A stretch of DNA of 64,000 nt from Cohnella rhizosphaerae (GCF_029525575.1 NZ_JAPDIA010000003.1:1542214-1606213); one strand, 5' to 3'. Numbered from the stretch's first letter, positions 38,408-47,963 are shown. Notes: generated from the sequence alone by a model not told the origin. Program-made: numbers and translations.

Positions 38408-39226
38408 GTGGCAACGATTATTCTCGTATTGATCGGCATCGTCGCCGCGCTGTTCGGCAGCATCGTCGGACTGGGGGGCGGCATCATTATCGTGCCTTCG
38501 CTCGTGCTGCTGGGACCGAGTCTGCTCGGCGAGGAAGTGTCTTCGCAGACGGCGGTCGGCACCTCGCTGGCCGTGCTGATCTTCACGGCGTTGACGTCCA
38601 CCTGGACGTACCGCAAGCAGGGCAAGGTCGATTTTCGCAGCGGCTGGCTGTTCTTCGCCACAAGCGGTCCTGCCGCGATGATCGGCGCGCTGGTGACCGA
38701 CTACATCCCGCAGGGCCCGTTCCAGCTGGCATTCGGCCTGTTCATGCTCGCCATGTTCGGTTTGATGCTCGCCCGGGAGCGGGTGAAGCCCCTGCGCATC
38801 GATTGGCCGATCAAGCGCTCGTTCACGGACGGCTCGGGCGCCGTTCACGAATACGGCTACAACCTGCCGCTGGCGCTGACGATCGGTTTTGCCGTCGGGC
38901 TCTGCTCGGGCTTGTTCGGAATCGGCGGCGGTTCGCTGTTCGTGCCGATCATGGTTATCTTGTTCAGGTTTCCGCCGCATGTCGCCACCGCAAGCTCGAT
39001 GTTCGTCATTTTCCTGTCCTCGATATTGGGCAGCGGCGTGCATTTGTGGAACGGGAACATCGATTGGCCGCTATTTTGGGCGCTTGCGCCCGGCGCGCTG
39101 ATCGGCGGCCGCATCGGCGCGGTCATCGCATCGAGGCTGTCGGGGCCGCAGCTGATGTGGCTGTTGCGCGTGACCTTGCTGATTATGGCGGCATATCTCA
39201 TCTTTAAGGGCGCGAACGAGATGTAA
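38408..39226 (+). CDS. TauE/SafE family sulfite/anion exporter
   Basis: A 272-residue membrane protein with about eight hydrophobic segments in two halves. Each half opens with the family signature: GSIVGLGGGIIIVPSLVLLG near residue 18 and GLFGIGGGSLFVPIMVILF near 168. Members move sulfite, sulfoacetate or other organosulfur anions. The start is GTG with AGGGAGA about 6 bases upstream. The six-G run in the first signature is in frame here, so not all long G runs in the window are faulty. It is monocistronic by position; the substrate cannot be inferred from neighbours. Confidence 0.88.
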   Translation: MATIILVLIGIVAALFGSIVGLGGGIIIVPSLVLLGPSLLGEEVSSQTAVGTSLAVLIFTALTSTWTYRKQGKVDFRSGWLFFATSGPAAMIGALVTDYIPQGPFQLAFGLFMLAMFGLMLARERVKPLRIDWPIKRSFTDGSGAVHEYGYNLPLALTIGFAVGLCSGLFGIGGGSLFVPIMVILFRFPPHVATASSMFVIFLSSILGSGVHLWNGNIDWPLFWALAPGALIGGRIGAVIASRLSGPQLMWLLRVTLLIMAAYLIFKGANEM

Positions 39227-39361
39227 GCGGAGGCCCTTCCTTCAATGGCGGGGCCAAGCGCCGGAACGCTCGGCGGCGCCGTCGCGTATAAGTAGAGAGA
39301 TCAACGGTAGACAAGCGGTCCAAACGCTACGAATTCATAATGTGTAATGAGGGATGAGGAC

Positions 39362-40198
39362 ATGAGCGACAATCCGAATACGATCGGGGGCAAGAGTTTT
39401 ACGGCCGTCGCGATCAACTGCGCTTCCAAAGCGGGCGAGTGGATCAAGAGCAGGATCGGGCAGTTCGCGGCGCCGGATCTTAAATTTTCGAAGCACGATC
39501 TCGTCACCGAAGTGGACAAGGGCTCCGAACGCCTGATCCGCAATCTGGTGGCGACGCATTACCCGACGCACTCGTTTTTGGGCGAGGAAGGCGTCGAGCC
39601 CGGGCCGGAGGCTTCGGCGCAATCGATCGCCAAGATGGGCGGCAGCGAGTATTTGTGGATCGTCGATCCGGTCGACGGTACGACGAATTATGTGCATGGA
39701 TTTCCGTTTTACTCCGTATCGATCGCGCTCGCCTATCGCGGAGAAGTGATCGTCGGCGTCATCTACGATCCGTCGCGAGACGAGCTGTTCGTAGCCGAGA
39801 AGGGGAAGGGCGCGTACGTGCACGGCAAACGGATGCAGGTATCGGCCGAGCCGGCGCTCGCGCAAAGCCTGCTGGCGACCGGTTTTCCGGCGGAGCATCT
39901 CTCCGCGCTTCCGCGCAATCTCAAGCAGACGCTGGCGCTCGCGCCGCAGGTACGGAACATCCGCAGCTCCGGCTCTGCCGCGCTGCACATGGCATACGTC
40001 GCCGCGGGACGGCTGACCGGCTTCTGGGAGGTCGGCCTGAACGCCTGGGATTTGGCTGCGGGCGCGCTCATGATCGCGGAGTCCGGAGGCATCGTCACCG
40101 ACCAGAACGGCCACCCCTACTCGCTCGGCGTACGCGACATCGCTGCCAGCAACGGCCTGATTCACGACGAATTTTTGAAGGCGCTTGCCGACGCCTAA
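39362..40198 (+). CDS. Inositol monophosphatase family protein
   Basis: A 278-residue magnesium-dependent phosphatase. Motifs are FLGEEG near residue 75 (metal Glu), IVDPVDGTTNYVHG near 98 (metal Asp pair) and WEVGLNAWDLAAGALMIAESGG near 225. This is the SuhB/IMPase set; the family dephosphorylates inositol phosphate, and some members act on NADP or fructose bisphosphate. The ATG chosen has GAGGGATGAGG before it; a start five codons upstream lacks a ribosome site. It stands between a transporter and a small acidic protein with no operon clue. Confidence 0.9.
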   Translation: MSDNPNTIGGKSFTAVAINCASKAGEWIKSRIGQFAAPDLKFSKHDLVTEVDKGSERLIRNLVATHYPTHSFLGEEGVEPGPEASAQSIAKMGGSEYLWIVDPVDGTTNYVHGFPFYSVSIALAYRGEVIVGVIYDPSRDELFVAEKGKGAYVHGKRMQVSAEPALAQSLLATGFPAEHLSALPRNLKQTLALAPQVRNIRSSGSAALHMAYVAAGRLTGFWEVGLNAWDLAAGALMIAESGGIVTDQNGHPYSLGVRDIAASNGLIHDEFLKALADA

Positions 40199-40307
40199 AC
40201 GTATTGCGACCGCAGTAGCGTTCCGACACTTAAGCATTCGATCCCGCTTGGGGTACATGAGAGTAGGGCGTAAGGATCATGCTACTTCAGAAAGGAGTGC
40301 GACAACG

Positions 40308-40634
40308 ATGCGCGACGACCGATCGGACGGAAGATTCGACCAATCGCAGCAGCTGCCCGAACGTTTGGAAGGGCTCGCGCCGCAGGCGGCCGACGAATAC
40401 GTGGACGACGAGGCGGCGTTTATTTCCGGCGCTGAGGCCGAGCTTGTCAGGCAGCTGACCGAAGGAGAGCCGGCGACCGGCGATCCGAACGAGGAGGCGC
40501 TCGCCCGCTTGTCCCCGCGATGGGAGATCCGCATCCAGACGGAGCGCGATCCCGTCGCCGAAGAGACGGCCGCGTACCGCAAGCTGGCCCAAGAAGCGGA
40601 CGGACGCTACGACGCGCGCGGCAAGTCCGAGTGA
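40308..40634 (+). CDS. Small acidic protein of unknown function
   Basis: 108 residues, strongly charged and hydrophilic, without membrane or signal segments (RDDRSDGRFDQSQQLPERL at the start, YVDDEAAF in the middle). The chosen ATG follows AAAGGAG with 10 bases between. The frame is open further upstream but that part shows no ribosome site. Resembles the short, disordered, regulatory-looking proteins of Bacillales; I recognise no family. A strong terminator follows immediately, supporting a real transcript. Confidence 0.6.
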   Translation: MRDDRSDGRFDQSQQLPERLEGLAPQAADEYVDDEAAFISGAEAELVRQLTEGEPATGDPNEEALARLSPRWEIRIQTERDPVAEETAAYRKLAQEADGRYDARGKSE

Positions 40635-40641
40635 GCAGGCA

Positions 40642-40682
40642 ACTAAAAAAAGACGGCCCGGGGGGTCGTCTTTTTTTAGTTG
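40642..40682. terminator. Bidirectional terminator
   Basis: AACTAAAAAAAGACG (40640-40654) and CGTCTTTTTTTAGTT (40667-40681) are exact complements with a GC loop. It closes the small acidic protein gene, just before a tandem array. Confidence 0.85.
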
Positions 40683-40726
40683 CGATTGTGGGAGCGGTAG
40701 GCGCTGCGCCTGCGGGAATCGCGCCA

Positions 40727-41337
40727 AGCGTGCGAGGTGGCGAGGCTTCGCGCCTCGCGCCGGCGCCGCAGGCGCAAGAACCGCACAAAAAATGTGCGGT
40801 TCCGTGCAAAGTGTGCGAGGTGGCGAGGCTTCGCGCCTCGCGCCGGCGCCGCAGGCGCAAGAACCGCACAAAAAATGTGCGGTTCCGTGCCAAGCGCGCG
40901 AGGTGGCGGGGCTTCGCGCCTCGCGCCGGCGCCGCAGGCGCAAGAACCGCACAAAAAATGTGCGGTTCCGTACCAAGCGCGCGAGGTGGCGGGGCTTCGC
41001 GCCTCGCGCCGGCGCCGCAGGCGGAAGAACCGCACAAAAAATGTGCGGTTCCGTGCCAAGCGCGCGAGGTGGCGAGGCTTCGCGCCGCGCGCCGGCGCCG
41101 CAGGCGCAAGAACCGCACAAAAAATGTGCGGTTCCGTGCCAAGCGCGCGAGGTGGCGGGGCTTCGCGCCTCGCGCCGGCGCCGCAGGCGGAAGAACCGCA
41201 CAAAAAATGTGCGGTTCCGTGCAAAGCGTGCGAGGTGGCGAGGCTTCGCGCCTCACGCCGGCGCCGCAGGCGCAAGAACCGCACAAAAAATGTGCGGTTC
41301 CGTGCCAAGCGCGCGAGGTGGCGAGGCTCCGCGCCTG
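40727..41337. repeat. Tandem array, 83-bp unit, 7 copies plus a part
   Basis: The perfect hairpin AACCGCACA-AAAAA-TGTGCGGTT begins at 40779, 40862, 40945, 41028, 41111, 41194 and 41277, an exact 83-base step. Between hairpins the unit reads CCGTGCCAAGCGCGCGAGG, then TGGCGAGGCTTCGCGCCTCG, then CGCCGGCGCCGCAGGCG, which holds further self-complementary words (GAGGCTTCGCGCCTC, GCGCCGGCGC). Units differ by only a few bases. Long open frames on both strands here come only from the repeats. No unique spacers, so not CRISPR. Confidence 0.93.
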
Positions 41338-41344
41338 TGACGCC

Positions 41345-41517
41345 AGTCGGCCATCGCCCCACGTCTGCATCACTCTGCATCGGCTATCGCCCCACGACTG
41401 CATCACTCTGCATCGGCTATCGCCCCACGTCTGCATCACTCCGCATCGGCCATCGCCCCACGCCTGCATCACTCTGCATCGGCCATCGCCCCACGCCTGC
41501 ATCACTCCGCATCGGCG
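41345..41517. repeat. Tandem array, 33-bp unit, about 5 copies
   Basis: ATCGCCCCACG(T/A)CTGCATCACTCTGC-type units of 33 bases (with ATCGGC(T/C) leading) repeat directly after the 83-bp array. A second, unrelated repeat family in the same gap, lying downstream of the convergent hemL gene. No hairpin of note. Confidence 0.88.
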
Positions 41518-41563
41518 TCATCATCCGCGCCAAGTTCGCGTTTCCTGCTCCGATCCCGTCTCT

Positions 41564-42898
41564 TTACCTCATCGCCCTGAAGCTCTCGTCCGCCGCTTCG
41601 AGCGTCCGGTCGATGTCCGCATCCGTGTGCGCGGTCGTCAGGAACCATGCCTCGTACTTGGAGGGCGCCAGATAGATGCCGCGCGACAGCATCTCGCGGA
41701 AGAACGCCGCGAAGCGTTCGCCGTCGGTATTCTGCGCCTCGTCGTAGTTCGTGACGGGATGGTCGCAGAAGTGCGTCGAGATCGCGCCTGCGATGCGGTT
41801 GACCGTCAGCGCCACGCCATGGCGCTCAGCCGACTCGCGCAGGCCGTCGGCCAGGCGCGTGCCGAGCGCCTCCATGCGCGCGTAGACCCCAGGCTCGCGC
41901 AGCACCTCAAGGCAGGCGATGCCCGCCGCGATCGATGCCGGGTTGCCCGCCATCGTGCCCGCCTGGTAGGCGGGGCCGAGCGGCGCGACCTGCGCCATGA
42001 TCTCGGCCCGGCCGCCGTAGGCGCCGATCGGCAGGCCGCCGCCGATGATTTTGCCGAGCGCCGTCAGGTCCGGCTCGATCGCGGCAAGATCCGGGAACGC
42101 CGCCGCATACGTCTGCGTCGTCCCGTAGTGGAACCGAAACGCCGTGATAACCTCGTCGTAGATCACGAGCGCGCCGGCCGCGCGGGCCATGCGGCATACG
42201 TCCTCGAGAAAGCCGGGCTTCGGCATTACCATGCCGAAGTTGCCGACGATCGGCTCGATCATGACGGCGGCCACGTCGTCTCCCCAGGCTTCAAGTGCGA
42301 GCCGCAGCCCTTCGGTGTCGTTGAACGGCACCGTGATCACTTCGCTCGCGATGCTGACCGGGATGCCCGCGCTGTCGGGGATGCCCAGCGTCGACGGACC
42401 CGAGCCTGCGGCGACGAGCACCAGGTCGGAGTGGCCGTGGTAGCAGCCGGCGAACTTGACGATCTTGTTGCGCCCGGTGGCCGCGCGCGCGACGCGGATG
42501 GTCGTCATGACGGCTTCGGTGCCCGAGTTGACGAAACGCACCTTGTCGAGCGAGGGGATCGTATCTTTCAGCATGCGCGCGAGCGTCACTTCGCCTTCCG
42601 TCGGCGTGCCGTACAGCGTGCCGTTTTGCGCGGCGCGCACGATCGCGGCCGTGACGTGCGGATGCGCATGACCGGTGACGATCGGGCCGAACGCGGCCAG
42701 ATAGTCGAGGTACCGGTTGCCGTCGACGTCCCAGAAGTAGGCGCCTTCGGCGCGCTGCATGAACACGGGGGCGCCGCCGCCGACGGCCTTGAAGGAGCGC
42801 GACGGGCTGTTGACGCCGCCGACGATATGACGCTGCGCTTCCTCGTATAGGCGCGCGGATTCGGGTCTTGGGTTCGAGCTTGCTTGAGAATTCGACAT
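41564..42898 (-). CDS. hemL: Glutamate-1-semialdehyde 2,1-aminomutase
   Basis: A 444-residue PLP enzyme converting glutamate 1-semialdehyde to 5-aminolevulinate in haem synthesis. Motifs: [18 protein letters not shown] near residue 23, [17 protein letters not shown] near 127, [11 protein letters not shown] near 155, [10 protein letters not shown] near 251, the PLP lysine in [15 protein letters not shown] near 283, and [10 protein letters not shown] near 314. Length fits the family. The start codon follows AGGAGG, which ends just before a run of eight C on this strand. An in-frame reading extends upstream into the LCP gene but is unsupported. It follows the LCP gene by 104 bp in the same direction. 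No other haem genes are in the window, so this may be the second GSA aminomutase copy typical of Bacillales. Confidence 0.93.
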   Translation of the reverse strand: MSNSQASSNPRPESARLYEEAQRHIVGGVNSPSRSFKAVGGGAPVFMQRAEGAYFWDVDGNRYLDYLAAFGPIVTGHAHPHVTAAIVRAAQNGTLYGTPTEGEVTLARMLKDTIPSLDKVRFVNSGTEAVMTTIRVARAATGRNKIVKFAGCYHGHSDLVLVAAGSGPSTLGIPDSAGIPVSIASEVITVPFNDTEGLRLALEAWGDDVAAVMIEPIVGNFGMVMPKPGFLEDVCRMARAAGALVIYDEVITAFRFHYGTTQTYAAAFPDLAAIEPDLTALGKIIGGGLPIGAYGGRAEIMAQVAPLGPAYQAGTMAGNPASIAAGIACLEVLREPGVYARMEALGTRLADGLRESAERHGVALTVNRIAGAISTHFCDHPVTNYDEAQNTDGERFAAFFREMLSRGIYLAPSKYEAWFLTTAHTDADIDRTLEAADESFRAMR

Positions 42899-42951
42899 AT
42901 GGGGGGGGCCTCCTGAGCGAATGGGATAATGGTCTGAAGCGAGCGAACGTG

Positions 42952-42978
42952 AAGAGACCGCCGATTCGGCGGTCCCCA
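42952..42978 (-). terminator. Weak terminator or hairpin between the LCP gene and hemL
   Basis: GACCGCCGA and TCGGCGGTC (42956-42974) form a 9-base stem with almost no loop; the T tract is weak in either direction. It may partly separate the two minus-strand genes. Confidence 0.45.
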
Positions 42979-43002
42979 TCTTGGCGAAGGTGAAGGTGAA
43001 GT

Positions 43003-44030
43003 TTATGGCGTGGCGCTCGCCGACGCGGATGCGGAGCCCGACGGCGAAGGCGACGCCGCGGACGTATCCGAGGCGAGCACTTCCTGGATGTACTCGCGCA
43101 GTTTGTCCTCGTCGCGAATGCCGATCGTCGAGCCGCCCTTGTTCTGCTCGACCAGGTTGTCCATCGGCGGCAGCTGCGCCGAACCGGCCTGATGCGACTT
43201 GTAGCCGAGGCTGGCGAGCTTCCACATGTCGTTGACCGACATGTTGGTCTCGATATAGGGCACGACCTTGTTCAGGATGGTCGGCAGCTTGATCAGATTC
43301 CAGCCGGACTGCAGCTTGTCGGCGACCGCGCCGAGGAAGGCGCGCTGGCGCTCCGTGCGGGTATAGTCGCTCAAGCGGTCGTGCCGGAACCGCACGTACT
43401 GCAGCGCATGCTCGCCGTCGAGGTGCTGCTGCCCCTTTTTTAAGATGGATGTCGAACATATGCTTGTCCGCGGCCGATTCGTAGTCCATGTCCTTCTCCA
43501 CGTAGAAGTCCACGCCGCCGATCGCGTCCACCAGCTTGATGAAGCCCTGGAAATCCGCATACACATAATACTGAATATCAAGTCCGGTCAACTCGGAGAT
43601 CGTCTTCATCGACAGGTTGGGCCCGCCGATCGAGAGCGCCGCGTTGAGACGGTCGGAGCCGTGGCCCGGAATCTTCACGTACGTATCGCGCAGGATCGAG
43701 AAGAGATGCACCTTCTTCGTCGTCGGGTCGAACGATGCGACGAGCATGGAGTCCGAGCGCGGCGTTTCCCCCCTCGGCGAGCCCGCGATTGTCTCCGCCC
43801 ATAAGAAGGACGTTGACGCGTTCCGTACCCGTCCACTCCGGTGGCTGCTCTTCGGGCTTCTCCGGCACGTTGCTGAAGATGGAGTCTTCCTTGGGTTTGT
43901 CGAGCTGTTCGAGCGCGTGATACGTATTGTAGAAGTACCAGACGGCAAAGGCGACGACGATCGCTAATATGGAGAGACCCGTATAGAGGGGCCACCTTCT
44001 CTTTTTTCGCGGCTGGCTGCGCATCCACAT
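43003..44030 (-). CDS. LytR-CpsA-Psr (LCP) family cell-wall polymer transferase, frame broken twice
   Basis: About 341 residues. One N-terminal membrane helix ([19 protein letters not shown], residues 16-34) anchors an extracellular LCP domain that attaches glycopolymers to peptidoglycan. Motifs: [11 protein letters not shown] near residue 74, [15 protein letters not shown] near 90 with the metal Asp, [13 protein letters not shown] near 113, [12 protein letters not shown] near 170 and [19 protein letters not shown] near 207 with the catalytic Arg cluster. Removing one C at 43768-43773 and one T at 43436-43441 (plus strand) restores the frame. The C-terminus is a Ser/Ala/Pro tail. Divergent from the ABC exporter genes. 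Confidence 0.9.
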
Positions 44031-44080
44031 GTTCCCTTCGTTTTACGTTAAGATCAATCTCCTGTAAGATAACATATTGA

Positions 44081-44110
44081 ATTATATCGTTCCCGCACGA
44101 CTCGAATCAA
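44081..44110 (-). promoter_or_regulatory. Promoter of the LCP gene
   Basis: On the minus strand TTGATT (44105-44110) and TATAAT (44081-44086) are 18 bases apart, about 50 bases before the ATG. Confidence 0.6.
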
Positions 44111-44138
44111 GTTAAGTCGAATGACGGAGGAATATGGA

Positions 44139-45330
44139 ATGTTAGCCATTGACGTCAGAGATCTGCGCAAGCAGTTCAACGTTCAGAAAAACCGCGAAGG
44201 CATCGGCGGCGCGCTGAAAGACCTCTTCAAACGCGAATATACGGAAGTGACCGCGGTCAAGGACATCAGCTTTCAGATCCCGCAGGGCGAGATTTGCGGC
44301 TATATCGGGGGAGAACGGCGCCGGCAAGTCGACGACGATCAAGATGCTGACCGGCATCCTCGTCCCGACCTCCGGGCATATCAAGGTCAACGGCTTCGTG
44401 CCGCACAAGGAAAGAGAGAAGTTCGTCCAGGGCATCGGCGTCGTGTTCGGCCAGCGCAGCCAGCTGTGGTGGGACATCGGCGTCATCGAGTCGTTTCGGC
44501 TGCTGCGCAAGGTGTACGGCGTCGGCGAAAACGACTTCAAGCGGCTGCTCGACGAGCTCGTCGAAACGCTGTCGCTCGGCGAGCTGCTGAACCGCCCGGT
44601 TCGCAAGCTCAGCCTCGGGCAGCGCATGCGCTGCGAGCTGGCGGCCGCGCTGCTGCACAACCCGTCGATTTTGTTTTTGGACGAGCCTACCATTGGCCTG
44701 GACATCGTCGTGAAGACGGAGATCCGCGAGTTTCTGAAACGGATCAATCGCGAGCGCGGCACGACGATTCTGCTCACGACGCACGACCTGCAGGACATCG
44801 AGGCGCTCTGCTCCCGCGTTATTATGCTCGACGATGGACGCATTATCTACGACGGCGGGCTGGAGGAGCTCAAGACACGGTGGGGCAAAGGCCGCGAGGT
44901 CGTCTTCACGTTCGGCGACGCTGTGCGGGCGGACAGGCTGGCGGCGCTGACGGACGGCATGGACGTCAAATGGAGCGTCGGCGACGCCTTTACCGCGACG
45001 GTATGGATTCCGCTCGAGATCAACGTGTCGGAGGTGCTGTCGCGCGTCGTCGGCACGATGGAGATCAGCGACATCAAGATCATCGAGACGAACACCGAAG
45101 AGATCGTGCGCGAAATTTACCGGACGGGCAGCGCGCAGACGCCGGAGGAGACGCTGGCGGGCGGCGGACCATCAGGCGGCGGATCGGCAGGTACAGCGGC
45201 AGGGACATCGGCAGACAGAGAACCGTCGGACGACAGACCGGCAGACGATCGACCGTCCGACAAGGCTGAAGCGGGCGCGAGCGCCGACAGTTCGCGGCCC
45301 ACCGCACGGGCGGAGGCGACCAAGCCGTGA
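44139..45330 (+). CDS. ABC-2 exporter ATP-binding protein, frame broken once
   Basis: About 396 residues. Walker A reads GYIGENGAGKSTTIKML only after one G is removed from 44307-44311. The Q-loop region is GVVFGQRSQLWWD, the signature is LSLGQRMRCELAAALLH, Walker B is ILFLDEPTIGLD, and the H-loop is LLTTHDLQDIEALC. It matches the COG4586-type exporters with the GQRSQLWWD box. A Ser/Ala/Asp/Gly-rich tail of about 60 residues after EEIVREIYRTG is unusual and probably disordered. The ATG follows GGAGG with 8 bases between. The stop overlaps the first permease by four bases (GTGA), making a three-gene exporter operon. Confidence 0.9.
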
Positions 45331-46121
45331 ACGCCGCTTACTTCGAATTTATTCGCATCCGTTTTTTGACGATGCTTGCTTACCGCGTTAATTATTATAG
45401 CGGCATTATCGTTTACGCCATTAACATCGGCGCTTATTATTTCCTGTGGAAAGCGATCTACGGCGACGCCGGCACGCTGGCCGGCTTCACGGTCGAGCAG
45501 ATGACGACGTATGTGGCCGTGTCATGGATGGCGCGCGCGTTTTACTTCAACAACCTCGACCGCGAGATTTCGAACGAGATCCGCGACGGCAGCGTGGCGG
45601 TGCAGATGACGCGTCCGATCAACTATTTAATGGTGAAAATGATGCAGGGCTTCGGCGAAGGCGTGTTTCGCCTGCTGCTGTTCATGGTGCCGGGCATGAT
45701 TCTGGCGACGCTGCTTTTCCATGTGACGCTGCCGACGGACCCGATGCGCTGGATCGTGTTTTTCGTCATGATCTGGTTCAGCTTTCTGATCAATACGCAG
45801 CTCAATATTTTGACCGGCCTGTTCGCCTTCTTCGTCGAGAACAACGAGGGGCTCATGCGCATGAAGCGGGTGCTCGTCGATCTCCTGTCCGGCGTCGTCG
45901 TGCCGATCGCCTTTTTTCCGGCGTGGGGGCGGGCCTTCATGGATTGGCTGCCGTTCCAGGCGATCACGTATTTGCCGAGCTCGGTGTTTACGGGCAGGAC
46001 GAGCGACGCAGAGACCTGGCATGCGCTGCTCATCCAAATCGGCTGGTTCGCGGTCCTCGTCGTTCCGATCGTGCTCATGTGGCGGTCGGCGCGTCGTCGG
46101 CTGTTCGTGCAGGGGGGCTAA
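45327..46121 (+). CDS. ABC-2 family permease, first subunit
   Basis: A 264-residue membrane protein with six segments (for example SGIIVYAINIGAYYFLW near residue 25). It starts with GTG overlapping the ATPase stop. MTRPINYLMVKMMQGFGEG and NNEGLMRMKRVLVDLLSG are family features of the COG4587-type exporter permease. The six-G run at 46112-46117 sits at the stop (QGG then TAA); if one G were extra, the end would be QGAKIN and overlap the next gene. Partner of the second permease. Transport substrate unknown, possibly a lipid or a drug. Confidence 0.85.
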   Translation: MNAAYFEFIRIRFLTMLAYRVNYYSGIIVYAINIGAYYFLWKAIYGDAGTLAGFTVEQMTTYVAVSWMARAFYFNNLDREISNEIRDGSVAVQMTRPINYLMVKMMQGFGEGVFRLLLFMVPGMILATLLFHVTLPTDPMRWIVFFVMIWFSFLINTQLNILTGLFAFFVENNEGLMRMKRVLVDLLSGVVVPIAFFPAWGRAFMDWLPFQAITYLPSSVFTGRTSDAETWHALLIQIGWFAVLVVPIVLMWRSARRRLFVQGG

Positions 46122-46127
46122 AATAAA

Positions 46128-46932
46128 TTGAGACTGTCTAGACTTGGCTACACGTTCGGACTATTCAAAGAATACATCGCCAATTATGCGAAAGTGAAGC
46201 TGACCTACCGCGCCGATTTTTGGGTGGAGGTCGTGAGCGACCTGCTGTTTTCGCTGACGAATCTGGTGTTCATCTTTATCGTATTCCAGCACACGCCGAC
46301 GCTCGGGGACTGGAGCGAGTCCGAGGTCGTGTTCGTGTATGGCTACTTCATGATCGCACAGGGCGTGTTCAGCGCCTTCACGAATCTGTGGAACTTCGGC
46401 GATCGCTACATCATCAAGGGGGAGATGGACCGCGTGTTGACGCGACCCGCCCACTCCCTTGCCCAGGTCATGCTGGAAAACGTAGACCCGCCGTCGCTCG
46501 TCTCCTCGCTCGTCGGGCTCGCGATCATGGGCACGGCGTGGGGCAAGCTCGGGCTCGCGTTCGACTGGTACGACCCGTTCGTGCTCATCGTGATGGTGCT
46601 GGGCTCGGTGCTCATTTACACGGGCCTCTACGTGACGCTGGCGGCGATCTCGTTCTACTCGGACGCGCCGACGGGCATCATCCCGCTCATGTACAACATA
46701 CAGAGCTACGGCCGTTATCCGGTGCAAATCTACAACCGCGGCATCCGCTTTCTGCTCACCTGGGTGCTGCCGTTCGCCTTCGTCGGCGTATACCCGGCCA
46801 TGTTCTTCCTCGAAGCGCATCGCAGCGTCTTCATGGCGTGGATGACGCCCGTCGTCGGCCTGATCGCGGCAGGCATCGGCCTCGCGGTCTGGAACCGCGG
46901 CGTGAAGCGCTATAGGGGGGGCGGGCAGCTAG
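46128..46932 (+). CDS. ABC-2 family permease, second subunit, frame broken once near the end
   Basis: About 267 residues, six membrane segments (VVSDLLFSLTNLVFIFIVFQ near residue 35). It is a COG3694-type partner. GEMDRVLTRPAHSLAQVMLE is the cytoplasmic loop matching the first permease. Removing one G from the seven-G run at 46915-46921 gives the natural ending KRYRGAGS and a stop at 46930-46932. Without that change the frame runs 45 codons into the downstream repeat. The start is probably TTG, with AGGGGGG upstream; no ATG is available without losing the first helix. Confidence 0.82.
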
Positions 46933-46984
46933 GCAGAAAATACCGTTGTCGCACGCAAGTTCAGCGCTCAGGGGTACTCCCCGC

Positions 46985-47222
46985 GCCTATAGAGGAAGAA
47001 AGTTCCGCTAAGGCACGTAGACACACGCCTCCCTGGGCCTTTAGCGGAAGAAAGCTCCGCTAAGGCACGCAGGCACACGCCTCCCTGGGCCTTTAGCGGA
47101 AAAAAGTTCCGCTAAGGCACGCAGGCACACGCCTCCCTGGGCCTTTAGCGGAAGAAAGTTCCGCTAAGGCACGTAGGCACACGCCTCCCTGGGCCTTTAG
47201 CGGAAAAAAGTTCCGCTAAAGC
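46985..47222. repeat. Tandem array, 52-bp unit, 5 copies
   Basis: CCGCTAA lies at 47005, 47057, 47109, 47161 and 47213, an exact 52-base step. Each unit holds TTAGCGGAA-(GAA/AAA)A-GTTCCGCTAA, a 9-base hairpin, then GGCACG(C/T)AGGCACACGCCTCCCTGGGCC. The third and fifth copies carry AAAAAAG where others have GAAGAAAG. Fills the space between the convergent exporter permease and DUF559 genes. The rest of 46933-47269 shows nothing. Confidence 0.92.
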
Positions 47223-47269
47223 GCGAAGCGTTCACACCCTAGCAGCACCAAAGTCCTTGCGTACGGTTC

Positions 47270-47929
47270 TTAATACAGTTTACCCTTTTCTCCAAGCCGA
47301 TAGGTTCTTATTCGCTGGAGTCCGCCAGCCCGATCGAGCCAGCCTTGCTCGGCCATCTCGTGTAAAATCGTCCGCGCATGCCGAGTGCTGATACCCAGCA
47401 ATTCGCCAGCCTCGGCAGGCGAGAACGGCCGCTGCAGCTTGTTCGCGAATCGGACGAGCTCCCGCTGCTTAAGCGGAAGGGAGGTCTCCTTTTTCTCTCC
47501 GAAGTCTCCGTACAATTTCCCAAGCGTTAGCAGGACGAACCGCCTACACTTGTTAGGCTGGTCGCGTATCATATCCAGGGGCAAGCGGAATACAGTCCAG
47601 CCGTTCAGTACGAGATGATTTTGCCGCTCTCGCTCGTATTCGAACGTGCGCCGGCTCGCGTGCTGTCCGTGCGTCCTGAAGTCGTCGATCTCCCAACCAA
47701 TCTTGTATGGAGGTCTTAGGTAAGCGTGATCGATGTAAAACGAGCCCTCTCCGAATCCCGGCACCTCGTATTCGGCTTGCAAATCATTCAAACTGCCTAC
47801 ACCCTTAAGCCATATTTCTTTTGCAAATAGCGCTTCGTTAAAAGCGTGTCCTTCAAGCAGTCTGCGCAAGGATTCGCCCGTCCGTCGGCGGCGCTGTTGC
47901 TCAAGCCATTTTGTATATCGTTCTTCCAT
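47270..47929 (-). CDS. DUF559 domain protein (nuclease-fold) with winged helix
   Basis: 219 residues. The N-terminal half is coiled and charged (TKWLEQQRRRRTGESLRRLL), followed by a restriction-endonuclease-like DUF559 core: the Asp in EGSFYIDHAYLRP, GWEIDDFRTHGQHAS and RQNHLVLNGWTVFRLPLDMI. The Asp/Glu and Gln/Asn pairs fit a PD-(D/E)XK-type nuclease site, similar to Vsr. The C-terminus carries a winged-helix segment (SPAEAGELLGISTRHARTIL). The ATG is placed with GGAGG about 11 bases upstream; an in-frame start at 48022 lies before an internal terminator-like hairpin and is unlikely. It probably acts on DNA, but the partner system is not in the window. Confidence 0.75.
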   Translation of the reverse strand: MEERYTKWLEQQRRRRTGESLRRLLEGHAFNEALFAKEIWLKGVGSLNDLQAEYEVPGFGEGSFYIDHAYLRPPYKIGWEIDDFRTHGQHASRRTFEYERERQNHLVLNGWTVFRLPLDMIRDQPNKCRRFVLLTLGKLYGDFGEKKETSLPLKQRELVRFANKLQRPFSPAEAGELLGISTRHARTILHEMAEQGWLDRAGGLQRIRTYRLGEKGKLY

Positions 47930-47963
47930 CCGGCACATCTCCTCCTTAAAGCGGCAACAAAAA

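Noticed and set aside
40737..42850. Long open frames on both strands across the 83-bp array and hemL
   Set aside because: They translate the repeat into Arg/Ala-rich sequence and then the wrong strand of hemL. hemL on the minus strand carries all family motifs.
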